This document shows positions 10,160-23,900 of a DNA stretch of 64,000 nt, in pieces. Source of the DNA: Chrysomallon squamiferum (taxonomy: Eukaryota > Mollusca > Gastropoda > Neomphalida > Peltospiridae); NCBI GenBank assembly GCA_012295275.1, contig CM022678.1:1178155-1242154 (forward strand). The letters are read 5' to 3'. The notes under the pieces are model-generated. The model was given only the letters and a program-made list of their open reading frames with translations, ran no database searches and was not told the DNA's origin. Within the stretch, counting starts at the first letter, position 1, and each line of letters starts with the position of its first letter. Position numbers and translations under genes: made by a program.

Positions 10160-13100
10160 TTATGTCTGAGTAACTGCAGTTGTTTTCAACAAAACTATTT
10201 TGTTACCTGCAGCATTACCTGTATGGTATGTTAAAATACACTTTCTGTACACAAAACTTTTATACGATTAACATCATTAAAATGAATGTACATCATAATT
10301 ATGTTTAATAAAATCGGAGATATTTAATTTATCCATCTATTTACGTTCGATTATGTGTTTATTTATTTATCACTGTCATCATCATCATTATTATTGTAAT
10401 AATTGCACATATAAAAAATAAAAAAAACGAATTAATTAAAAAATATAAGATATTTGCTCATATATATTAAATTTAGTCAATAAAAATTTGTCATCAATGT
10501 ATTAGTATTTTAGGAGCATGCAGAAATTTAACAAATTAAAAAATTACCTATGTAGTGATGATGTTATACATGACAAAAATGAAAGAGTCCTACCTGGACG
10601 TTGTTCACGTCTTTCATGTTTACAACGTTGTTAATATTCGTTTACAGATATAAAATACAAACAGTTTTAATCTATTAAATATTTAATAATTAATTAATGT
10701 TGCTGTTTCATTTTTAATATACGTGATATCAATAAAGAAAGAAATATCACTTGAATATAGGAATAATTTATTTAATATTAAAAAACTGAAATTACCCATG
10801 TTATACAAAATATAAATGGGTAAAAATAAATAATACATGTCAGAAAATATAGGTTACAACAAAAGTTACATGTTCACTTATCAATAGGATAAGTATAGTT
10901 ACAATTAAAAAATCTGTAACTAGACAGAAACGTTTGTTTTTGTCAAGTAAAGTATTTGCGTACTAAGGGCATGTACATTAAACTGAACAAAACATTATCT
11001 TTGTTTTCTGTTAGTAAAGTAAAAAATGTTTAATAAAACATATATTTAAATTCAATTAATATAATAACAGGAACAAGTAATATTAGAAAATAATGAATCA
11101 TTATGTTTCACAATTTGCATCAGGAACAATAACTTTGTTTCCAGATTTAGATTCTCAAAAGGCAGCTATAGAGGAGTTGACAGAGAAAAACAGATCACTA
11201 GAGAGAAAACAGAGTATTTACGTGTGTGCGTGTGCAAGTGAAAAAAAAAAAAAAAAAAACGAGCTGAGAAAGTGTGCGAGTGTGTTTGTGTGTGTGTGTA
11301 TGAGTGTCTGTGAGTGTCTGTGTGTGTGTGTGGAACTGAAACAAAAAACGACCTAAGAAAGTGTGTGTGTACATATAAACATTATTTTCTCTTTGTTTCA
11401 ACTTACTCGGGTCTACACGACAGTGTCTGGAAAGAGCGATTGATAGTCCTGAAATTTGCGTCATGTAATTACCCTCCTGTGACCCATTCAGACACTTCGT
11501 ACTTTGTAAACAGAAAAGAAGAGAGAGCACGTTCCTGATAATGGAGACATTGGAGAAAAAAAAATATATATATATATAAAATTATTTTACCAAAATTAAC
11601 AGACATACATCCCAAAATACACAGTTAACTCATATTGAAAATGTTTAGTAATAGTACTGTATGAAAATCAGCTGATGCAAAAATAATTGTAAAATATTTA
11701 CTAAAATTAACTGTTACTAAATGACATGCATAAACACACACCACAGACAATGACACACACACAAACACATACATACGTACGTACATACATAAATATAATA
11801 TAAAAATTCACCTGCAAATTGAATTGGAGTTAGAAAAGGTGGACACGAAATTCAACAGACAAGTTTGAAATGATGGGCAGGTCTGCAGCTGTCGTTTGAT
11901 GTCAGGATCTGTAAAATTCACTTTAGGCTCAAAATAACATTTATCTAAGAGAAACAATAGAAATTATTTTTCTTTCAGCTACAATTGTTCATAGTTACTT
12001 CTTATAAACAGAAACGTGCAAATTCATACTGTACAACAATAGCAATATTTACATTCAACCAACGTGATAGAACAATAACTAGTTTCGTTATATAATACAC
12101 AGCTGTACGTTAGATACTATACGTACCACACGATATGTTGTAAAGTGTGATAAGCTTATAGACGCTCAGCTGGTCAAGAGAGGAACACGAGGATAATGTT
12201 TTCTCTAGACAAATTATAGATGGCTGAAAGTTGCTGAAACAAAACAAAATGAAAATAATAATAGATAAAAAAACATTTTTAAAACGTCTACTTATTTTAT
12301 AATAATTACTTAGATTTTAGTCTTCAACACATTTGTACAACAGTTTAAAAGACAAAAGTATGGAGGAAATTGACAAACCCGTCCGTTTTATTTATCCTTT
12401 CCTTAATATTACGATTTACATCTTGAGTTAACATCAGCATCAAACATAAATTATTTTTGCCGATAATATTTATCAACAACTATCGATCTACTACGTCCAC
12501 TACTGTATTACTACTACAGCCTTACTACTTCGACTATACTACTATTATTAAAACCAATAAACGTAATATTATTATTAATAGACTATAACATCTACTACTA
12601 CTACTATACTACTTCCACACTATTGTAGATATTATTATTGTTACTACTACTTCTACTAAGCACTACTCCTCCACACTTCTGTGTATTTTGCTTTACGTGT
12701 ACGTATTTCAAAAGGTAGATTCTAACACAGGCTGTTGACCTAACCCTCTGACATTTACGAAAGTGAGAAATCAAACATAATTTGAACACGTGGTTACAAC
12801 GAATCATATTATGAAAAATACACGGCTGTTGTACATCGTGTGAAGGAAGTAGGAAAATAATATGTATAAATGGATAAAACCGAGGACAAAAAATAAAAGT
12901 AATAATAATAAATAATTTTTACATCTCTATTTAACCAAGTTCAGAAGGTACATTTAGGCAAATATAATCAAAAGTTTTAAGTGTGTAATTATAAAAATAG
13001 TATAATAAAAAAATAAAATACTAATTTTAACATTGTCAAATAAAATCCTTTTCATGTTAAAATATACTAATATATTTCGAACATGTCTCCTACCTACAAA

Positions 13101-13407
13101 ATACGTTCGCCTGGAAATTACGAATCAGTGAAATAAATTCTGTTTGACAGTTCAAAAAACAGCTGTTGGCCTGCAAAACTAAGTTAAAATACATTATCAA
13201 CAATGAAACCACAACATATTAACGGTAACGATGATAGTAGAGACACAATTATAATATAGTTATTTTTGTAACTTTAAAACACAGACCAGTGTTACTTATT
13301 TTAATTACTTATGAGTGGTACACACACACACGTACATACGTTCATACATGATTACATATTTTACCTGTGAACACGGTCGCTAGGACAAGGAGCTGGTAGA
13401 CAGCCAT
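10160..13407 (-). CDS. Secreted cysteine-rich protein, unrecognised family
   Basis: The model is assembled from splice phase on the minus strand: exon 1 13407-13365 (MAVYQLLVLATVFT), exon 2 13178-13094, exon 3 12233-12127, exon 4 11944-11812 and exon 5 11501-11407. All junctions are GT-AG and all phases agree (1, 2, 1, 2, 1). A last exon from 10173 would add ITQT and a TAA at 10162-10160; that exon is weak. The product is about 158 residues: a signal peptide with likely cleavage after VLQANS or nearby, then roughly fifteen cysteines. Two related modules can be seen, one starting SCFLNC and reaching SIICLEKTLSSC, the other starting TCPSFQTC and reaching ALSRHC. NIS and NFT are possible N-glycosylation sites. 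The layout resembles broadly distributed invertebrate extracellular Cys-rich orphans, but I do not assign a named domain or function. No repeat or transposon signature is seen in the coding parts. Confidence 0.65.
11220..11370. repeat. Imperfect (GT)n and poly(A) tract
   Basis: A19 followed by GT-rich sequence (TGTGTGTGTGT with GAGTGTCTGTGAGTGTC). It lies 3' of the minus-strand exon ending at 11407, inside its last intron. Open frames here are low-complexity artefacts. Confidence 0.85.
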
Positions 13408-14489
13408 GTTGTCAGCTCCAACACTAAATATATCTACGTAATAAAATATTCAGTTTTATTTTTATTATTTGTTTAACAATAACTGTGTGTGCGTTTATTG
13501 AATATTCTTCTTACAGAGATTTATTATGAATGCTTAATGCACCGTTCATTTTAAATGGCAAGAAAAATGTAAGCAACTGTGCTCTTAAAAATAAATTAAA
13601 TAGAGCGAAACAAAATACATACATAAATAAAAACATATATACAAAATGCATTACCATCACCATTTATGTGCATTGTTCGTAACTGTAGTATAGTGGCTTC
13701 ACTAACTACATTAATTTTCAAATAGAAAAAGTGAACAAGATTGTGTTGAAAACTGTACACTTACACTATATACTTCAGATGAATCATGCAGGCTATGCAA
13801 GCAAGTGAAGCAGAATACACAGTTTGTAACTACTGAGTTAGCATGTTATAAAAAAAAGAATGACTCATAATAAAGTTATCGTTTTAAATGGAAAACGAAT
13901 AAGGGTTGAAACAACGACTGAAAATGAACACGTTAGTGATGATGTTAGAAAATAATAACCAGTAAACAACATCGTGATAGCGTTTGCTGAAAGCTACGCA
14001 AATCAGAAACCAAGACAAGCCAGGTGAAGAAGCAAATCATGGATCTTTGAGGAAAACTTTGGCACCTGCTTGAAGAGACAAGTCTACTACACGCACGCAC
14101 ACGCACACACTTACCACTTTAATGTAAAACAAAACAAGTATTTCAAAATGTACACATTTCATTTACTTTACATCTCAGCTATAGATATAGATAATTATGC
14201 CAGAGAAAATACAAAATATACAACAATGTAATTAATTTGACACATTATCTTTTGATATTAAACTGTTCACGTAATATGTCAATTTCCACAGCTTTCAGAA
14301 TTCAATACTAATAAAACAATATACTAAAATTTTCACAATACATTGAATAGAGATTGAAGCATCAAATATATATACAAAATTATTACAGAAATATATGTTT
14401 TCATTATTAGAAATGTTTCAGAATATTTGAACAGAAACTGCATTACATATTTCGATAAACTATGTCTGTTTGAACTGACTTATTAATAT

Positions 14490-14540
<51 letters not shown>

Positions 14541-15159
14541 TTTCGTTGATACAAAGACATATTTCGACTTTTTATTATTTCTTTTTTTATAATGCAATTG
14601 TATTAGTTCATAATTGTTTTTGTGAGTATTATTTTTAAATTAAAAAGCAAACGCCAGAGTTCGGATTCACCGTAAAACGAACACCTCCCAACAAAAAAAC
14701 AAACAACAACAACAACAACAACAAACAAACAAACAAACAAACTCGGTTCTACATCCCGACACGATTCCACTATCTAGAAAATTATAGAGATCAGTTCTAT
14801 TACGTGATGACGTCACTGATCGTAGCAGTGTTACTGTCAAACGTTGATATGTGTAATGATAAGTCACTCTCAAAAAAGAAACAACTTGGAAGTATAAAGA
14901 ATTTTACTAAAAAATATCTGTTCTTACTGACACAGGTTCACTGTAAAGTCGAAGAAACACTGGTGTATATTTCTACGATAAAAAGTAAATCTATTGTTCT
15001 ATTCACAGTTGTATTCACTGTTAAAATTATATACGTATCAAATATTTTACCTGAAACTGGCACATAACTGAATAATAAATAAATAAATAAATGAATGAAA
15101 GGAAATGAAATCAATCATTAATATTATAATGAGAAATGCATCACAAGCATTCATAAGTA
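13408..15159. other. AT-rich stretch without a recognised gene
   Basis: A TATA-like word (GATATATTTAG on the minus strand, about 13435-13425) lies just upstream of the secreted-protein start and could be its promoter. Microsatellites are (ATT)n at 14491-14538 and (CAA)n at 14700-14740. A short frame at 14804-15067 has no recognisable features. Confidence 0.4.
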
Positions 15160-16370
15160 ATTTACAGTCTGTTGTGTTTTTAGGAGTGTCCAAAAGTTTC
15201 TGTTAGAGGTCGTTATCTGTTATTCATTGTTTTCCTATTTCAGTAAGTTGTTCTGGCTTCTCTGTATTTTCTTCTGAGTGATTTGCATTTACTACCAAAC
15301 CATGCCTTATTTCCTCGCTTGGGGGTAAATCTTCTACAATATCCAAATGTATTTATTGTTGTGTTCACGAATACGTTACTGATACTGTTCAAGTGGTTTT
15401 AAGCTGTTCGTGTGAAAAAGATTCACTTAGCTTATCTAAATCTGTGATAATAGTCGTGATGGTTTCTTTATTTACATTTTCACTGTATTTGTCAGCTAGA
15501 TGTTTATTTCATTTTCGGAACTTCAGTTCAGTATCGTCAATATCATCTATTTGTTGTTTCATTTTTGAAACTCTGGAGGAAATAATAATGTCTGAATATA
15601 AAGGTTAAAAATCAAGAACTTCACATTTTGAGATTTTCTCTAATACACATAGAAAGACTATAGCATAATCAGCTATACTTGTTACCTTACAAGTAGTTTT
15701 ACAAATATTTTTATCATTACCAATTCTTCTATTTGCAATATACATGTTGCTATTTATGCAAAATTCAGTAAGTTTATATCCATGGTTATTTGGCCTACCA
15801 ATATCCTGACTTTTTCTTTCTAGAGAAATTCTAAAATGTAGCAGATCGTTTGGCTCGTTCATAAAATTAAAAAATTCATCTGAAAACTGTATCATGTTAT
15901 TTTCTTCAGTTTCACACATTATTTAATCTGGGAATCTCCGTGTTTTTGCGTTAAAGTCGCCAACGAGATCAATATTATTTTCAGTAGATATGTTACTAAG
16001 TTCGTCTTATCACTGTTAAAATAATGAGAGCCTTCAGGCGGTATATACACAACGCCAATAATTATATTATATATTCTTCTAGATACCACTGGATCTTTAA
16101 ATTTAAACCATAATACATGTTCACATGGTTTTTGATAAACACATACTTATGCATATGCCACCCGATTTAGCACTTGATTTTCCATTTCTATTATTTCTAT
16201 ATACTGCATAACCTGGTATTTCCACCTGATCAGTATCGTCAAGTTTTGTTTCTACTAAACACAAAATATCAAACTGATTAAAAAAGTTTAAAAATTCAGG
16301 TTATAGTCAGTTTTGTTTTCAATCCAGATACATTTAAAAATACAATATTTGCAGAACTAGTAGCTTTGTC
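15160..16370 (-). pseudogene. Decayed non-LTR retrotransposon, endonuclease region
   Basis: Reading the minus strand from about 16350 to 15160 gives, in order, pieces of an AP-type endonuclease of LINE elements: NVSGLKTKL, CLVETKLDDTDQVEIPGY, GVVYIPPEGSHY (16073-16021), NIDLVGDFNAKT (about 15990-15950) and TCKVTSIADYAIV (about 15690), then a truncated DFKPLYSD-like end. Next comes the linker that usually precedes the reverse transcriptase (NKAWFGSKCKSLRRKYREA, about 15320-15260). Stops and frameshifts interrupt it, and no RT core follows. This is a fragment of a dead LINE; the clade is not assigned. The longest intact piece is about 105 codons (15919-15605). Confidence 0.8.
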
Positions 16371-17149
16371 TCTATTTGTGTAAAAGTGGTGGTTCGATAC
16401 TTCATCTTGATTGTCGCCAGCGTCAATCCTCCGGCCGTCCTAGCCAGGATCTTTCTCCGGTGAGGAGTAACTGCGGGCACTTGTGTCTGAAACGACTTTC
16501 GTTTGTGTTTTTCTTAAGAAACGATTACGAAGTAATACACTATAGAACCAGGAAAGAACAGCATTATTTTCATTTATTTATTTATTTATTACATTATATA
16601 GTTAAAGAAACAAATACATAGTTAGTTTTAATTACAGATTAATTAATGAACTAATTTATTAGATTGAATTATATGTTTGTGTAAACAACAACAACAAATA
16701 AAAAAAGCACCAATAAGAGAAGCGGTGTTTAAGTATAACCACTGCTGATGAACGAACAGTTTGTAAAAATAATAATGTGTTCTTTGTTCAGTTGTCTTAT
16801 AAAGTAGTCGATGGAGGAATAACATTTCTACGTAATAACTGATTATTTGAATATCAAACTGAAATTAATTGATGCTGATACCATTCAACCTATTAGGGAA
16901 GTTATAGAAAGTGAAATATAATTATGTTAAGTAATTCGTTAAAATTATTTTGAAATTTTAGTCAACGTTAATAAAGTAATATGTTCATTTCAATGTACTG
17001 ATTTGGTATAATTAAAATGTAATACTGAGCTGTAATTCAAAACGGCTAAAACTGGCATTCCTTATTACAATTATATTTATTGGTTGCTTTTGTTCTTGTT
17101 TTAATCTTTTGTATTTTTTTATTATGTTTAGTTTCTGTAATGTATTTTT

Positions 17150-19560
17150 CTAAACAGTTTAATGTGGAGTGTCTTCTCTTTGAAATCATTTCTTACGAGA
17201 TTAAAATTATTTTATTGTTAAATTTCTTGTTTTGCTTTATATTAAATTAATTATTAAATTACATTAATGAAATTAATAAAGAAATTAAACCAAAGATAAA
17301 TAGTACTGACTTGGTAAATGTTTCAGAATGAAAATTTTATTTTTACTACTCACTATTCTCTACCATTACATTTTAAAAATAAAAAAAACTCACTGTTCAA
17401 GGTCATGTAACATTAAGGTCAGACCATCGTCACATGATCTAGACATGTACATATTTAAAATACTTAACGTGAGTTTTGTCACAGAGAACTAACTAGGAAA
17501 GAATAGACTTTATTGTTATACAAGTGTGTATTACTTTTATTATAGAAAATAAAATGTGCCCAGTTTTAAAAATAAGTGTAATAATGGACATTTTAAAATT
17601 TAACTGCGATTGTGACTGTTCCATTTATATTTATTGTATTTTTGAATAGTTTATTATGTGTGCATATCATTGTCACATGTATATATTTTAAAAAAGATAT
17701 CGGTGTTCCGAACATAATGATAATAATAATAATAATAGCAAAGGATGTATTTTTACTTCGTTAATTCGACTTTATTAGTATAGAGATTAGTAATAATTAA
17801 TAATGAAATATAATAACAAAACAATTTAAATAATGAAATAAAAAAATAATAAAATAATATATCTATATGTGAATCACTTTTATGTAACGCCTTTTGTTAA
17901 TTAATCTGGTTTCTGTTGGAGACTAAGATTAAGTGTGAGAAATTGTACACAGTGTTCTGTTTCAGTGTTAAATTTCTAAGACCTGTAGAACATAAGCTGC
18001 AAATAATATTTGGTTTCCAAAAGCTGATGTTTATATAATGTGATGCTAAAAAGAATGCGCGCTATTCTTTACTATAAAACAGATATCAGTACCGAATACA
18101 GAACTTCCGTGGAACCTAATGTTATTGAACGAAGTTGAGAAGTTAATTAGCTGATTATGAAAGAAAATATATCTATTTTGATTATTATTTTTGTGTTGTT
18201 GCCCTTATATTGTGTTGTTCGTTCTCTCTGCTTTCTATATAGATACATCCAGTAAAGATGATAAAGTAATGCTAAAACTGTGCATATAATAATTTTATTA
18301 CATCAGTAGTTTCAGTCGTATCACAACTATACTTAATCATTCACTATATATATTGATGGAGTATCTTCTCAATAAAATGAATTTTGACAAACGGTAATGA
18401 AATATTTAAATTAATTATTGTTAAATTTCTTGTTTTCGTTAAATGAAATTATTTATCAAATTAAGAATTCAGAAATTAAACGAAAGATTAATAATACGAT
18501 ATCAGCTGGTTTTGTGAATGTTTGAGAATGAAGAGTTTATTGTTAATGCCCTGTTTTCTCTGTCGTTACATTCTAAAATAATCAAGCTCATTGGTCAAGG
18601 TCACTGTTACTTTAAGGTAAGATCATTTTTATGATTTCTAGATACGTTCTACTTTAAAATATTTAACATGAATTTTAATAGGAAAAAAATCTTTACTGTC
18701 TTAGAGGTGTTTATTATTTTATAAAATAAAATAAAATTCGGCTAGTTTTAATAAATAAATTGTTTAATGGGGAGTTTTTGTGCTGAACTGCCAGTGTGAT
18801 TGTTCAATGTTTTTAAGTAGTTTATTATGTGTATATCATTGTCATTGAGTGTTCGGAAGATGTGAATACTACTACTGCAACAACAACTACTTCTACTACT
18901 ACTGTTTTCTTTCTAAGCACAACTGTCAAGTCCACTGAATTTATTTTCACTCTACTGCAACCTGTTTATAAATTAAAAATTGTGTTGTATGTATGTGAGT
19001 GTGTGTGTGATGTTTGTGTTCTATACTGTATATAGACACATGTATCCAATAAAGATAATAAAATGATGCTTACCCAGTCCCCAGTGTCTCTGTAAAACTG
19101 ATAAAAACAGTTTTATTAAATTATTGATTTTATTTGTACAATGACAGTGAAGTACAAACATAAATATACAATAACCTTACTCTACGAAGTTAAAAACAAA
19201 ACTGATATCTAAGACAAAAACCAGTTAGTTATCTTTTTTTTGTGGGGGGGTTCTGTAATCCTAAATGATATATATTGTCTTTTATAAACACATATGAGTA
19301 CCGTTTACAGAACTTTCGGTCAGCTTTACTGTTATCGAGGGAAGTTAAGAAATTATTTAAAAAAATGTGATTTATTTGTTGTTGTTTGTATCTGTAAGTC
19401 TTTGTTTACTCTCTTTCCATTCCTTGTATGTTGTTATACATGTATCCAGTAAACATGATAAAGTAATGCAAGGTGTGTGCATATCTGAGATGAATAATTT
19501 TATTACACCAGTCATTTCAGTTCTACTACCACTGTACTTAATCTCTCATTATATAGGTCT
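17150..19560 (+). repeat. Reiterated ~1.2-kb sub-units within block A
   Basis: The motif series TTGTTAAATTTCTTGTTTT, a TGAGAATGAAGAGTTTATT-like word, CATTTTAAAATAA, CTCACTG.TCAAGGTCA and CCAGTAAAGATGATAAAGTAATGC recurs at about 17150-17700, 18250-18850 and 19420-19560. It recurs again outside block A at 30400-30900, 31600-32000 and 38700-38900. This is an old dispersed or tandem family of unknown origin with no coding potential. Confidence 0.6.
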
Positions 19561-19788
19561 GTATATATATCTATCTATATAAATAAAGATGAAACGTATA
19601 ATTGAATTAAAGGCTATAAATTAAAAATATGTTTACGAGTTAGTGTACTCAAGAGACTGAATGAAAGTTAAACGTAGTGTGATTGAGAAATCAAATTAAA
19701 TAATTAAATAAACAATGTCTGTGGTGACACGAAAAGAAAGTAGTCTTCCTTACTTGATGTACAACATAAGTCTTAATAGCAATCATAA

Positions 19789-20162
19789 TTGCGTGTGTAT
19801 GTGTGTGTGTGTGTGCGTGAGTGTGTATGTGTGTATCTGTGTGTGTGTATCTCTGTGTGTGTGTATCTGTGTGTGTATGTGTGTGTATGTCTCTGTGTGT
19901 GTATCTGTGTGTGTATCTCTGTGTGTGTGTATCTGTGTGTGCATGTGTGTGTATGTCTCTGTGTGTGTATCTGTGTGTGTATGTGTATGTGTGTGTGTAT
20001 GTGTGTGTGTGCGTCCGTGTGTATGTGTGTGTATCTGTGTGTGTATCTCTGTGTGTGTGTGTATCTGTGTGTGTGTGTATGTCTCTGTGTGTGTATCTGT
20101 GTGTGTGGATGTGTGTGTGTGTGTGTGTGTATGTCTCTGTGTGTGTATCTGTGTGTGCGGAT
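19789..20162. repeat. Long compound (GT)n minisatellite
   Basis: About 370 bp of TGTGTG interrupted in a hierarchical way by TATCTC, TATGTC and TGCGTCC words, giving higher-order units such as TGTGTGTATCTCTGTGTG. All six frames are open through parts of it for compositional reasons only. Confidence 0.95.
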
Positions 20163-20556
20163 GATCCACAGAGCGAGCAGACAGCGTAGAATTTGTAACA
20201 ATTCGTAAGTTCACAAGATTCGACTTTTACCCTGATTTCGATTGACAGGTTGATAATTGTTTTACTACATTGCTATTAGTAATGGCTGTTGATTGTTTAT
20301 TTATTCCTCAGTATATTTTATTTTATTTTGTTTTATTCTTTTTACGGAGAACCCGGATTCTAACATCTGAAATTCAACTCACGTTTGCGTTTTCATTTAA
20401 AAATAATACACACCAACAATTGTGAACTAATAAAATTATTATAGATAAATAAATAAATAATGAACAAAAATATATTTATAGTATTTTTTTTTTCATCGCA
20501 TAATAAAAAGTCGAAATCTATATAGTATATTTGTTTTATGAACAAACATTGTATTG

Positions 20557-20625
<69 letters not shown>

Positions 20626-20700
20626 GTAATAATAATTAATAAGTAGCCTCTACGTATACGTTGTTGAATTATCTCGTAAAGCAGTCGATAGAAAAATAAT
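20150..20700 (+). repeat. Copy of a ~600-bp unit also at 29100-29560 and 29820-30300
   Basis: Shared order: CCACAGAGCGAGCAGACAG, GTAGAATTTGTAACAATTCGT, a TTTATTTCGATTT-like word, CGGAGAACCCGGATTCTAAC, GAACTAATAAAA and then (AAT)n. The GC-richer 5' part stands out from its surroundings in all three copies. Confidence 0.75.
20558..20637. repeat. (AAT)n microsatellite
   Basis: About 26 uninterrupted AAT units, ending in AGTAATAATTAAT. Confidence 0.95.
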
Positions 20701-20860
20701 TTTGGGGAATAACTGATTATTTAATATATATATTGTAAAATAGTTTATTTAGGAGTGTAAAATAATTATGATTAGCCACAGAAAAATGTTTCGGTGTAAA
20801 ATATTTGTGACAAGATTTATGACATGAACTTTGTTACTTTCTTTTTTCTTTTTCTATGAA

Positions 20861-20946
<86 letters not shown>

Positions 20947-20960
20947 GTAGTAGTAGTATT
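20861..20960. repeat. (ATT)n microsatellite
   Basis: About 28 ATT units then AGTAGTAGTAGTATT. It is opposite in strand sense to the AAT tract 220 bp upstream, so the two could pair as an AT-rich stem of about 80 bp. Confidence 0.95.
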
Positions 20961-23900
20961 TGATTGTTATTAGTTTTTTTATTTATTTATTTATTTATTT
21001 AGTTTTTTGTTGATAATCGTTTAATATGGAATTTCTTCTCATTAACATTTTTGACAAGGCATTGCTAAATATCTCGACTTCACCGAAGAATAATTTAATT
21101 ATTTTATTAAATTACATCCCTACGATAAATTAAATAACGGATAAATACTATAATACTATAATTTTATATTGTTTGAAAATAAACTTTTAATATTAAAACT
21201 TAATGATAAAAGCGACTAAGTTCAGGTCATTGTCACGTCATCTAAACAGTTGAAATAAAGTCAGTTTTGTCACGTAGACACGAGCAAGAAGAAAAATGTG
21301 TTCCTTTTCAAGTGATTATTTTCTTTACACAAAAATAGAATATTATTTACAATATCCAGAAACCACTAAAATAATTTTTTTACCAGTATTTACTTTTTAT
21401 ATTTGCTCTCGGACACACGTATAAACTTGGTATTGGCGTCGTACTGTGCAGCTGCTAGCAAGTCCTGAATCAGCTGAAATTGTGTTTTTTTCCCACCTCG
21501 GCACAGATACACTTTTGTTCAGATACCACAATAAAGAGTAACGTTTCCCTTTTCCAGTGAACTGTTTGTCTTTGTTTTAATTAATGTGTGTGAGGTATGA
21601 TTTTTGCCCTTGAAGAATCAAACAGCGTGGCATGCCTCTCAACGTGTCGCAAGAAAGCACATGGTTTTGTTTCTGCACACCCCATTCGCGTTAAAAAGGC
21701 TAAAGTAATCTTATAAAATGATGTTTTCTTTTCATAAATCAAACGAAACTTTGTTTCATAATTAAAAAATAAAAAAATAAAAAAAAAAAGTAAAAATATA
21801 AAACAAACAGGTTTTTAGACTGAAAGTTCTCTTTCATTCCGCAAAAAAATACCCGAAAAGAACAATTTCTGCACTTTATAAAAAAAAAGAAAACAAAAAC
21901 AACAAAAAAAACCCCACAAAAAAACCCAACAAAAACAAATGGAGATTATTCTGAGGATATCATGGTGAAAATGCGTGGAGACTTAAAAGACGGTCACTCT
22001 TTGTTCAGAGGTGAACTTTGACATGGATCAGTGTTCTCACTAAACAAGTGGATGGGAATGTGTTCTGAAGGAAAGTACAAGAGATCACCTTGAAAACAAT
22101 AGAATGAAGGGTTGTATGAATAGTAAAGAGTACTGATATTTATATACAGTTTTTTGTTATTTGTTCAATTATGTATGTATGTTTGTGTGTTTGTGTGTGT
22201 ATGATTATTTTTTTCTTGACCTCCTCTTGCTAAAAAATACTAATAGTTTTTGTTCGAGGAAGTTGATGTTAACGAGTTCAAGGGAGATAATTTGTAATCG
22301 CTCTGTTGTGGATTTTAACCAGTTTGAGTTTGACATTAGTTTGTTTTGAACTTACATTTCCGTTCATTCAGTTGAATAATTGCATACGTTTTCTTGAAAT
22401 AACAATAACAATAATAATAATAATAATAGCATGGCTGTAACTAGACTATTATTGAAATGAGGAAAAACAACAACAACAACAACAACAAAACATTTAATCG
22501 TCGAGCGGGGACCGCCTAAGTCATAGACATAAATGAATTCATTTAGTGGATATCGTTTCTATCGGAATAGAGATTTATATTTTATGTCTTTAAAATCTTT
22601 GAGAAAAAAAATCTTCAATTTCGGTACGAGACATTTACCTCATTTGCCTCAGTGTAGTTATGGCCTTAAATAAAAAGGAAAGATGGAAATACAAAGATAA
22701 AGTTCTTTGGTTAGACCTAATAAATTGGCACATATTGAAAGTTACCAGATGTTAGCATCAAATGGCTGCATTCTGAAACAGGATAATCCTTAAGAATATC
22801 ATAATTTGTTTGAGAAAAACAGATTAAAATGTACTTATGTGCATATTACAGAATATGTTAGCGAAGTGAACTGTTTGTGAGCTGAGCTCAGTCATTTCAC
22901 CCCACCCCAAGTCACGTACATGTTTGTAGTTTGAAGTATGTATTCTTATGTCTCTTTTTGCACAGATCTTTTCATCGTGAACAAAAGGCAGGATTATGAT
23001 TAGGTATTTTATTGTATTTTAAAGTATTGACTCCAAATGTCGTCAAATTTTAGGGCCAGTTTTGAGCTGCTAGGTCAAATCTAAACAGGGAATGAATTTT
23101 GAATAAATAAATAAATAATAAATAAATAGTATCTATATATTAAATTCTTAAAATATCTGCATAATGAAATTTCTCTGTATAGACGTGTGAAAGATATGAA
23201 CTGACATAAATCAGGATTTTCTTTAAACGATGTGTGGTTTTTAAAGTTGTTTTATTGAAATTTTTGGAGAACATCATCAACTGCACTGTTGTTCGAATAA
23301 AGATAGAAACATAATTTTTTTTTTATGCTTTCTTTTTGTAAAATGATCTATAAGATAGGGGGAGGGAAATAATAAAGAAAACATAAAATAAAATAAAATA
23401 AGACAGTTTTGGTTCCAAGATTAAATTTACTTGCCTGTATCTACATATGCACGCATTCTGATATGTTACTACGAATATGTTTTTGCACTAATCGGAAGTT
23501 TCTACGTGTAAACCACGTTTACCGGTCCAAGTCCACAACCCGGTTAATATTTTACGTGATTTAAAATGTCGGCATGTTGTATCAGCAAATAAAATGCTAA
23601 TGAAATCTGGTAACGTATATTTTTTTTTGTATTGGGATAAATATATAATTCCGTAGATTCTTTACATACTTTTTCTTCTTCTTCTTCTTCTTTATGTGTG
23701 ATAAGTTTTCTTTGTTTTTGGTTACGTGGCATTAGAATAATCCAAAATGGCGCCGGTATTCATAAACAAATTGCGTTGTAATTGTTTACTAACTGAAATT
23801 CTCGAAAGGCTTAGGAAATTAATTTAAAAATTAATCCGCTCTTGAAACCTTCCATCCTATCTGTATAGTTATCAGTCTGTGATTAGACTCAGAAAATATG

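Noticed and set aside
10560..10640. Minus-strand ATG followed by AACGTCCAG and a GTAGGA donor
   Set aside because: Only eight codons and no fitting partner exon; it does not match the phase of the secreted-protein model.
14804..15067. 87-codon plus-strand frame with hydrophobic stretch
   Set aside because: No homology, signal or splice support, in AT-rich sequence next to a dead LINE.
19715..20214. Overlapping open frames of 120-150 codons in all frames
   Set aside because: They lie in a compound GT repeat; the predicted Cys-Val and Thr-His strings are composition artefacts.
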